Shown here: in pieces, positions 57,852-64,000 of the stretch
Layout: each line of letters begins with the position of its first letter
How positions within the stretch are numbered: position 1 is the stretch's first letter
NCBI RefSeq assembly: GCF_963677125.1
Contig: NZ_OY781882.1
Coordinates: 4,734,501-4,798,500 of the forward strand
DNA: 64,000 bases
Direction: 5' to 3'
From: an uncultured Desulfobacter sp.
GTDB taxonomy: Bacteria > Desulfobacterota > Desulfobacteria > Desulfobacterales > Desulfobacteraceae
Position numbers and translations under genes: made by a program
The notes under the pieces: generated by a model
What the model was told of the DNA's origin: nothing
The model's database searches: none
The model's input: only the letters and a program-made list of their open reading frames with translations

Positions 57852-60386
57852 ATGATTCAAGACCAAAGTACCAGTATTGAGAAAGAGATGAGGCAGTCCT
57901 ATCTCGAGTATGCCATGAGTGTCATTATCGGGCGGGCGCTGCCCGATGTCCGGGATGGATTGAAACCGGTTCATCGGCGCGTGTTATATGCTATGCAGCA
58001 GCTTCACAATGACTGGAATAAACCCTATAAAAAATCTGCCCGTATTGTGGGTGATGTGATTGGTAAGTATCACCCCCATGGAGATTCTGCCGTGTATGAC
58101 ACCATTGTCCGCATGGCCCAGGACTTCTCCTTGCGTTATACCCTGGTGGATGGCCAGGGCAACTTCGGCTCTGTGGATGGTGATTCCCCGGCTGCTATGC
58201 GTTATACGGAAATCCGTATGCGTAAACTCTCTCACCAGATGCTGGCTGATCTTGAAAAAGAGACCGTAGAGTTCATTCCAAATTATGATGAAACCATAGA
58301 AGAACCTGCTGTGCTTCCCACTAAATTCCCGGCATTATTGGTTAACGGGTCCTCGGGCATTGCCGTGGGCATGACCACAAATGTGCCGCCTCATAACATC
58401 AGTGAAGTTATTAAGGGATTAAAGGCGCTCATTGACAATCCGGACATAGATACACGGGCGCTGATGGCCCACATTCCGGGCCCGGATTTTCCTACCTATG
58501 GGCATATTTACGGCACCAAGGGGATTTTTGAAGCCTATGATACCGGGCGGGGCATTATCACGTTGCGGGCCAAAGTCGAGGTGGAAGAAAACAAGAAAAA
58601 CGGCCAGGAAACCATTGTGGTCACGGAGTTGCCCTACCAAGTGAACAAGGCCAAGGTGGTGGAAAAGATTGCTGAGCTGGTTAGAGATAAGGTGATTACC
58701 GGTGTCTCCTATGTTCGGGATGAATCCGACCGTCAGGGTATGCGCATGGCCATTGGGCTCAAACGCGACCAGATCGCTGAAGTAGTAATCAATCAGCTTT
58801 ACAAGCACACCAATATGCAGACCAGCTTTGGCATTATTTTTCTGGCGGTGGTTAATAACCGGCCAGAGTTACTTTCCCTTAAAGAAATCCTTACCCATTT
58901 TATTTCCCACAGGGCCAATGTTATTATCCGGCGTACCCAATACGATCTGCGCAAAGCGGAAGAGCGGGCCCATATTCTGGAAGGGTTAAAGATTGCCCTG
59001 GATAATTTGGATGAAGTCGTAGCCCTGATACGGGCCTCCGGATCTCCGGAAGAGGCCAGGAATGGTTTAATAGACCGATTTGATCTGACTGAGATTCAAG
59101 CCCAGGCCATCCTAGACATGCGATTGCAGCGGCTTACCGGGCTGGAACGTGAAAAGATTGAAACAGAATACCAGGGTCTGCTCAAGGATATTGCATGGTT
59201 CAAGGAAATTCTTGGCTCGGAAACCGTGGTCCGGGGGCTGATCAAAGATGAATTGACCGAACTCAATGATGAGTTCGGGGATACGCGTCGTACACGCATC
59301 ATGGAGAGTACGGCGGAAATTTCCATTGAAGATCTTATTGCCGAAGAGGACATGGTGGTTACGGTGACCCGCAGCGGATACATCAAGCGCAATCCGGTGA
59401 CCCTTTATGCCAGCCAGCACCGTGGAGGAAAAGGCAAAACCGCCATGGGGACCAAATCCGACGATTTTGTGGAACATCTGTTTGTGGCCTCCACCCACGC
59501 TACTTTTTTATTTATTACAAATTTTGGCAAGGTGTATCAGGCAAAGGTGTATGAACTGCCCATGGCCGGCCGCTCTTCACTTGGCAAGGCTATTGTGAAT
59601 CTGCTTAATTTTGATGAGGGTGAAAAACTTGCCACAGTGCTCACCGTGGATGAATTCACGGAGAATCGTTACGTGGTCATGGCCACCAAAAAAGGCCGGG
59701 TGAAGAAGACCGAATTGATGGCCTATTCACGTCCCCGGGCAGGCGGCCTCATCGGTGTGAAGCTGGCTGAGGGTGACGAACTCATTGCCGCGCGAATCAC
59801 CGATGGTGCCCAGGAGATTTTTTTGGGATCCGAGGGGGGCAAGGTCATCCGGTTTAATGAAGCAGATGTTCGTGATGTGGGCCGTGGCTCCATGGGCGTT
59901 CGGGGCATGCGTATCGACGAGGGTGCTCGGTTGGTTGGTATGGAGGTGCTTGGAGATGAGGATACGCTGTTAACCGTTACGGAAAATGGTTATGGAAAAC
60001 GTTCCAACATTGAAGAGTATAGAACTCAGGCCCGGGGCGGTAAAGGCGTTTTTTCCATTAAAACTTCCAAGCGCAACGGTAAAATGATGGCCCTTGCACT
60101 GGTGGGTGACAGTGATGAGTTGATGATGGTTACAGATAAAGGCAAATTGATCCGTACCAATATCTGCGGAATCAACGTGATTTCCAGAAATACCCAGGGA
60201 GTCAAACTCATTAACCTGGCCCAGGGGGAGAAACTCATCGGCATTGCCCGACTGCCTAAAGAGGATGGTGATTCTGATGTTGATAATACGTGTTTCTCTT
60301 CTGATGAGGAGGATGCCGATATCTTAGATGATCCAAAAGACTTTGATACGGATGACCCGATAGATGAACAGGGAGACGACGAATAA
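57852..60386 (+). CDS. gyrA: DNA gyrase subunit A
   Basis: An 844-residue subunit of the type II topoisomerase that introduces negative supercoils. The winged-helix part contains GRALPDVRDGLKPVHRRVLY and GKYHPHGDSAVYDTIV, with Ser79 and Asp83 at the quinolone-determining places (equivalent to Ser83/Asp87 of E. coli), i.e. the sensitive-type residues. The catalytic Tyr118 is in AAMRYTEIRM. The C-terminal beta-pinwheel has the GyrA-box-like QHRGGKGKTAMG, which marks a gyrase rather than a ParC. A long acidic tail (about 805-844) follows. The 3' end overlaps the radC-family gene by 23 nt. gyrB is not in the window. Confidence 0.97.
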   Translation: MIQDQSTSIEKEMRQSYLEYAMSVIIGRALPDVRDGLKPVHRRVLYAMQQLHNDWNKPYKKSARIVGDVIGKYHPHGDSAVYDTIVRMAQDFSLRYTLVDGQGNFGSVDGDSPAAMRYTEIRMRKLSHQMLADLEKETVEFIPNYDETIEEPAVLPTKFPALLVNGSSGIAVGMTTNVPPHNISEVIKGLKALIDNPDIDTRALMAHIPGPDFPTYGHIYGTKGIFEAYDTGRGIITLRAKVEVEENKKNGQETIVVTELPYQVNKAKVVEKIAELVRDKVITGVSYVRDESDRQGMRMAIGLKRDQIAEVVINQLYKHTNMQTSFGIIFLAVVNNRPELLSLKEILTHFISHRANVIIRRTQYDLRKAEERAHILEGLKIALDNLDEVVALIRASGSPEEARNGLIDRFDLTEIQAQAILDMRLQRLTGLEREKIETEYQGLLKDIAWFKEILGSETVVRGLIKDELTELNDEFGDTRRTRIMESTAEISIEDLIAEEDMVVTVTRSGYIKRNPVTLYASQHRGGKGKTAMGTKSDDFVEHLFVASTHATFLFITNFGKVYQAKVYELPMAGRSSLGKAIVNLLNFDEGEKLATVLTVDEFTENRYVVMATKKGRVKKTELMAYSRPRAGGLIGVKLAEGDELIAARITDGAQEIFLGSEGGKVIRFNEADVRDVGRGSMGVRGMRIDEGARLVGMEVLGDEDTLLTVTENGYGKRSNIEEYRTQARGGKGVFSIKTSKRNGKMMALALVGDSDELMMVTDKGKLIRTNICGINVISRNTQGVKLINLAQGEKLIGIARLPKEDGDSDVDNTCFSSDEEDADILDDPKDFDTDDPIDEQGDDE

Positions 60387-61083
60387 GGGTGCCGGACATA
60401 GGCAGCGCCTGAGGGAACGGTTCCTTCAGGCTGGTCTGTCGGGGTTTCATGACTATGAGGTCCTGGAACTGCTTTTGGCCCTGAATACCCCGCGGAAGGA
60501 TACCAAGCAGGCGGCCAAGGATCTTTTAGCGGAATTTAAAACCCTGCCTCGGGTGCTGGAGGCGGATACCCAGGCCCTTTGTCGGGTTAAAGGGGTGGGT
60601 CCTGTCAACAGCTTTGGAATTCATCTGATCAAGGCGGTGGCAGACCGCTATCTTGAAACCCGGATACGCAAGATGGATGTGGTCAGTAACCCTGAAAGCC
60701 TGATGGCATATTTAAACCAGACCATTGGTTACAAGAACAAAGAACATTTTGTAGGGATATTTCTGGATGCCAAAAACAAGGTTATGGCATCGGAGGTGCT
60801 GTTTACCGGCACCCTGTCAACCTCGGCTGTATACCCACGGGAAGTGATTGCACGCAGCATTGCACACAATGCGGCGTCAGTGGTTTTAGCGCATAATCAT
60901 CCATCCGGGGATATTACACCCTCAGCCCAGGATATTCGCATTACCCGGACCTTGTTTATTGCCCTGGCATTTGCCGGCATTCATATTCACGACCATATTG
61001 TTACAGGCAGTCAGGGGTTTTACAGTTTTGCCGAGCAGGGGGTAATGACGCAGTTTCAAAAGGAGTTTGAGCAGCTTAAATGA
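60364..61083 (+). CDS. radC: RadC-family JAB1/MPN metalloprotein
   Basis: A 239-residue protein. A helix-hairpin-helix-like N-terminal part (about 10-85, GAGHRQRLRERFLQAGLSGF, YEVLELLLAL, VKGVGPVNSFGI) precedes the JAB/MPN domain (about 110-235) with the metal-binding motif HNHPSGDITPSAQD (about 179-192). An upstream acidic residue is in EHFVGIFLDAKNKV. The family is ubiquitous; its role in DNA repair is uncertain. It begins within the last codons of gyrA, and its stop overlaps the next gene by 4 nt (ATGA), so gyrA-radC-61080 form one operon. Confidence 0.94.
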   Translation: MNRETTNKGAGHRQRLRERFLQAGLSGFHDYEVLELLLALNTPRKDTKQAAKDLLAEFKTLPRVLEADTQALCRVKGVGPVNSFGIHLIKAVADRYLETRIRKMDVVSNPESLMAYLNQTIGYKNKEHFVGIFLDAKNKVMASEVLFTGTLSTSAVYPREVIARSIAHNAASVVLAHNHPSGDITPSAQDIRITRTLFIALAFAGIHIHDHIVTGSQGFYSFAEQGVMTQFQKEFEQLK

Positions 61084-61352
61084 CGAATGAAGACGATTTT
61101 CCCGATTGCTTTGGGGATCTTGAAAAGGTGTTTCCCATGGGGCCCAATGGATTGAGGGAAACCCCTGAAGAATGTTTTTATCATTGTCCGGTGAAAACAA
61201 AGTGCCTTCAACAGGCCATGGCCACAAAGAACGGAATGCAGGTTGAAGAAGAGGTTATTGAACGTTCCACCAAAGCCGGTACCGTCACTTTTTTTGAACG
61301 ATGGTCCAGGAAAAAACAGGCACATCGGCGCGGTTTGAAAATGAAAAAATAA
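61080..61352 (+). CDS. Small cysteine-containing protein, unknown function
   Basis: A 90-residue protein I do not recognise. It has Cys10 and a cluster C-x3-C-x5-C (in ECFYHCPVKTKCLQQAM, about 32-48) that could bind a metal or an Fe-S cluster. The rest is highly charged with a basic C-terminus (RWSRKKQAHRRGLKMKK), which may bind nucleic acid. No TM or signal peptide. Its ATG overlaps the radC stop (ATGA), so it is coupled to gyrA-radC. Confidence 0.7.
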   Translation: MTNEDDFPDCFGDLEKVFPMGPNGLRETPEECFYHCPVKTKCLQQAMATKNGMQVEEEVIERSTKAGTVTFFERWSRKKQAHRRGLKMKK

Positions 61353-61449
61353 TGCTTAACGGCAGCCTTGTGTTTGAAAGGTTCTGTTGCCTATATGCAA
61401 GGCATATATAGGTGGCTTTGCGTTCAAACATTATAGATTAGGAGGGGAT

Positions 61450-62625
61450 ATGAAATCGGTTCGAGACATAGATGTAAACGGTAAAACCCTTTTTATCCGG
61501 GTGGACTACAATCTACCCATGGATGACCATGGGAATATTACTGATGACAACCGGATTCGGGCTACTTTGGACCTGATTACCTATTTGATTGAAAAAAAAG
61601 CCAGACTGATTTTGGCTTCCCATCTTGGGCGTCCTAAAGGTGGGCGGGATGAAAAATTCAGCCTTAAGCCCGCTGCCATAAGATTATCGGAACTTTTAAA
61701 TATGCCTGTGGCATTTGTCGATGACTGTATTGGGGATACGGTGAAAAAACAGGTTCAAGTGTTAGATCCCGGCCAGATTCTCATGCTTGAAAATTTGAGG
61801 TTCCACGAAGAGGAAAAGAAAAACGATCCTGGATTTGCAAAGGCCCTTGCCGACCTTTGCGATGTGTATGTGAACAATGCCTTTGCTGTTTCCCACCGGG
61901 ACCAGGCATCGGTGACCGGCATCACCATGTATGCCAAAGTTTCTGCAGCGGGTTTTCTGCTTGAAAAAGAGGTTCGTTCATACTACGATTCTGTTGAAAA
62001 TCCTAAAAAGCCCTTGGTTGTCGTGATCGGCGGGGCAAAAGTTTCCAGTAAACTGGCTGCTCTTGAAAATATGCTCAAGCTTGTGGACTGCATGATTATC
62101 GGTGGTGCCATGGCCAATACTTTTCTTGCGGCAAATGGCGTGGATACCAAAGGGTCCATGATTGAACCGGATTTGATTCAGACCGCTTCAAATATTATGG
62201 CTCAGGCAAAGGAAAAGGGCATTGATCTTCTTTTACCCGTCGATCTGGTTGTCGCCGAGCAGTTTGACAAGGATGCCCAATCGCGTATTGTTTCTTTAGA
62301 TGAAATTCCCGATGGATGGATGGCCCTGGATATTGGTCCTGAAACGGCTAACAATTTTGCCAAGGCCATCGCCAGTGCCGGTACCATTGTGTGGAACGGC
62401 CCCATGGGGGTGTTTGAAATGGACCGGTTTGCTGCAGGCACCCAGATTGTCGCAGATGCCATTGCCGAATCTACCGCCTTTTCCGTTGTGGGCGGTGGTG
62501 ATACAGGCCTTGCCGCTAAGCAATGCGGGATTACCGAAAAAGTCAGCTATATTTCTACAGGGGGCGGGGCTTTTCTGCATATGATGGAAGGTAAGGTGCT
62601 GCCAGGCGTGGCAGCCCTGGAATAG
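61450..62625 (+). CDS. pgk: Phosphoglycerate kinase
   Basis: A 391-residue glycolytic/gluconeogenic enzyme that transfers a phosphate between 1,3-bisphosphoglycerate and ADP. N-terminal substrate-binding residues are seen in RVDYNLPMDD, HLGRPKGG (about 60-67) and NLRFHEEEKKND; the nucleotide half has GGAKVSSK, WNGPMGVFE and GGGDTGLA with the glycine-rich STGGGAFLHMMEG near the end. The length is typical. I choose ATG 61450 because AGGAGG stands just upstream; a longer frame from 61387 adds 21 unconserved residues. Repeat element B2 begins 2 bases after the stop codon. Confidence 0.97.
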   Translation: MKSVRDIDVNGKTLFIRVDYNLPMDDHGNITDDNRIRATLDLITYLIEKKARLILASHLGRPKGGRDEKFSLKPAAIRLSELLNMPVAFVDDCIGDTVKKQVQVLDPGQILMLENLRFHEEEKKNDPGFAKALADLCDVYVNNAFAVSHRDQASVTGITMYAKVSAAGFLLEKEVRSYYDSVENPKKPLVVVIGGAKVSSKLAALENMLKLVDCMIIGGAMANTFLAANGVDTKGSMIEPDLIQTASNIMAQAKEKGIDLLLPVDLVVAEQFDKDAQSRIVSLDEIPDGWMALDIGPETANNFAKAIASAGTIVWNGPMGVFEMDRFAAGTQIVADAIAESTAFSVVGGGDTGLAAKQCGITEKVSYISTGGGAFLHMMEGKVLPGVAALE

Positions 62626-62627
62626 TT

Positions 62628-62752
62628 GTGTTTGAACAAAAAGTCACCCATCTGCGGCGTTGCATAAAAATTTGCAATCCTCACAACCGTGAGATTGCTC
62701 CGGTTCCAAATTTTTCTGCGCCTTGCATCTGGGCAACTTTTCGTCCAAACAC
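62628..62752 (-). repeat. Palindromic repeat element, subfamily B, copy 2
   Basis: A 125-bp element. Ends: GTGTTTGAACAAAAAGT (62628-62644) and a right end complementing to GTGTTTGGACGAAAAGT (62736-62752), 15 of 17 matching. On the minus strand it contains TTGCCCAGATGCAAGGCGCA, identical to copy B1. The apex is CTCACGGTTGTGAG, self-pairing but unlike the apex of B1. It begins 2 nt after the pgk stop codon and would form a long 3' hairpin on the pgk mRNA. Confidence 0.85.
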
Positions 62753-62797
62753 GGTTCCCCAGTGAGTATTAGTTAAATCTGAAAGGATTAATAAGAG

Positions 62798-63853
62798 GTG
62801 AAATTTTGCAAACTACGGCATGCGTTGAGCAGGGAGGACCGACTGCGTCGGTCTTATTACCAGGTATTAAGGGATGAGCTGGATCAGTTTGTCCTGGATT
62901 ACTGCCTTGTGGGATCTTACAATAATTTTTTAAAGATCCGGACCCCTTATCCCTTTGTCGAGTTAAGGGAGCTTAAACCTAGGGCGCGAATTCCTTCCGT
63001 GGAATTTGAAGCACAAAATTCGTTTCTGATCATTTTTTGTGAAGATTATATTGATAAAATTCACAAAAAGTATATCCGGTATTTTGACGTCAATAAAACC
63101 ACTAAAACTAATCTACTCGCGCTTAAAGATTTTCCTGATCTTGAAAATTATAACCGGAACATAAAGTGTTTTGAGTCTGACGGATTTTTTTCTCTTCTTA
63201 AAAACTTAATGCCTGTCGATTATGCTATTTTAATCCAGCCCAACCAACGGAGAAAGCCCCAGTATGCTTTGACCCATTTTCATGTAAGGGTGGATTGGCC
63301 CATTGCTGATGCATCGGAAGATCTTGCCAAATTTTTACGTTATATCTCTAAAGATTTGTACGAAAAAGGAGATTGTTACGCTGAAAATATGCAAAAAAAA
63401 TTGTTTGAATATTATGGGGTACCCGTGTTGGCCGGTGGACGAAGGACGGCTGCCATTGTCGCTGCCCAGTATTTTAGGCAACTTGACTCAATTACTACGG
63501 TCTATGTAGCGTCCAGCGAATCACGAAGCTTGCTGCGCTTTGATGAAAAAGGCGTGTCAAAATCCGTTCTGGTGAAGCTTGAAGTTGACCAGGTCAAAGC
63601 ATTGTCCCAGCAGGAGGATATTCCCCAAAGCACCTTTACCAATAATTATGTGGTGGCCCGCCAAGGGAAATTTTATATCTGTATTTTCAATGTATGGTAT
63701 GATTACACGGTTCATGCACTACCCTCGGAAGGCGGGCGCTTGCGGGAACTGAATCCGGACAATAATTGGTTGACAGTGGCCGAAGAGCATATCCTCCCTA
63801 AACCGTCCGTAACAAAGTATTCGCCTATTCCTTACAAGATGGTTTATGCGTGA
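62798..63853 (+). CDS. Conserved-looking hypothetical protein (351 residues)
   Basis: A soluble protein without signal peptide or TM. It is not one I recognise. The sequence is a balanced mixture of charged and aromatic residues with regular predicted strands and helices, for example YYQVLRDELDQFVLDYCLVG near the start, CEDYIDKIHKKYIRYFDV, and FYICIFNVWYDYTVHALP near the end. The start is GTG 62798 with AAAGGA about 11 nt upstream; no better ATG exists nearby. It follows pgk and element B2 and converges with a GNAT acetyltransferase gene. No function can be given. Confidence 0.8.
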   Translation: MKFCKLRHALSREDRLRRSYYQVLRDELDQFVLDYCLVGSYNNFLKIRTPYPFVELRELKPRARIPSVEFEAQNSFLIIFCEDYIDKIHKKYIRYFDVNKTTKTNLLALKDFPDLENYNRNIKCFESDGFFSLLKNLMPVDYAILIQPNQRRKPQYALTHFHVRVDWPIADASEDLAKFLRYISKDLYEKGDCYAENMQKKLFEYYGVPVLAGGRRTAAIVAAQYFRQLDSITTVYVASSESRSLLRFDEKGVSKSVLVKLEVDQVKALSQQEDIPQSTFTNNYVVARQGKFYICIFNVWYDYTVHALPSEGGRLRELNPDNNWLTVAEEHILPKPSVTKYSPIPYKMVYA

Positions 63854-63859
63854 ATTGAA

Positions 63860-64000
63860 CTATAATGTTTTGATCATTGCGATTTCATCACAATCCGGAA
63901 ACTTGACACAATCTAGGCATCCGGCCCAGATTTTAACCATGGGCAGATTTTTTTTTTCAGTTATTTCAAATCCAAAACGGGCGAAAAAATCCGGGCGGTA
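63860..64000 (-). CDS. GNAT N-acetyltransferase, C-terminal end (partial)
   Basis: Read on the minus strand from the window edge: 46 residues ending at TAG (63860-63862). It begins YRPDFFARFGFEITEKKNLP and has the tail KIWAGCLDCVKFPDCDE. The first part is the end of a GNAT fold (RFGF-x-x-x-x-K-x-x-LP), and the Cys-containing tail (C-x2-C-x5-C) is typical of a group of ArgA-like N-acetyltransferases. The N-terminus is outside the window. It converges with the hypothetical gene at 62798. Confidence 0.8.
   Translation of the reverse strand, partial: YRPDFFARFGFEITEKKNLPMVKIWAGCLDCVKFPDCDEIAMIKTL

Noticed and set aside
61387..61449. Longer in-frame start of pgk
   Set aside because: AGGAGG directly upstream of ATG 61450 and the standard N-terminus of the enzyme fix the start there.

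Overview
The window looks like chromosomal DNA of a Gram-negative, signalling-rich, strictly respiratory or fermentative bacterium, most likely a sulfate-reducing deltaproteobacterium of the Desulfobacterales type. That placement is an inference from gene content: NtrC-type regulators with many dCache histidine kinases and receiver-only proteins, two DASS/SLC13 anion transporters, a PEP-CTERM-like secreted protein, a thiolase with a family-specific insert, and housekeeping genes (gyrA, pgk, der, rarA) in deltaproteobacterial style. No rRNA, tRNA, CRISPR array or intact insertion sequence was seen.

Layout. 1-4.7 kb: the end of a secreted-protein gene, a sulfotransferase, a methyltransferase, two Hsp20 chaperones and a divergent tandem ribbon-helix-helix-like protein. 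4.7-25.8 kb: a signalling supercluster, almost all on the minus strand, made of two parallel modules. Module 1 (13.8 down to 4.7 kb) is dCache kinase, REC, REC, DASS transporter, REC-kinase, REC, NtrB-like kinase, NtrC-like sigma-54 activator. Module 2 (25.7 down to 15.4 kb) is dCache kinase, REC, DASS transporter, a 45-residue membrane protein, Yip1-like protein, REC-CBS-CBS, two tandem universal stress proteins and a Pat-like CoA-ligase/GNAT protein. Each leading kinase has a sigma-54-like promoter and a shared upstream motif, so I infer one regulon, possibly driven by the NtrC-like protein. A bifunctional MsrAB gene lies between the modules.

25.8-29.8 kb is AT-rich accessory DNA with a lectin-like PEP-CTERM protein, a small membrane protein, a UPF0282-type metallohydrolase and a TrmO-like protein carrying a zinc ribbon. 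29.8-34.1 kb holds what I consider the most novel pair: an SPFH/Band-7 membrane protein followed by an 1107-residue protein with two AAA+ modules and a Lon (S16) domain whose serine is kept but whose lysine is not at the expected place. This is architecturally reminiscent of HflKC-FtsH. 34.5-46.4 kb has a shortened CvfB-like protein, a hybrid kinase, a DUF2339/DUF3999 pair, a zinc-ribbon protein, a YitT-family protein and a multi-pass acyltransferase-like protein. 47-51.7 kb has a sigma-54 activator with a degenerate receiver, then the three-gene RimK-like ATP-grasp / retropepsin / transglutaminase-7TM set. 51.9-64 kb is mainly housekeeping: der-rarA, thiolase, AI-2E-family transporter, gyrA-radC-small Cys protein, pgk, an unknown protein and the end of a GNAT acetyltransferase.

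Three kinds of dispersed repeat occur. One superfamily of about 125-145 bp palindromic elements has five copies in two subfamilies: A at 26.05, 39.6 and 56.4 kb, and B at 11.4 and 62.6 kb. A separate element C of about 58 bp has three copies (27.36, 29.7 and 51.8 kb), each in sense orientation 80-135 nt after a stop codon. One A copy is read through in frame near the start of the DUF3999 gene. All functions are read from sequence by eye; no database search was possible.
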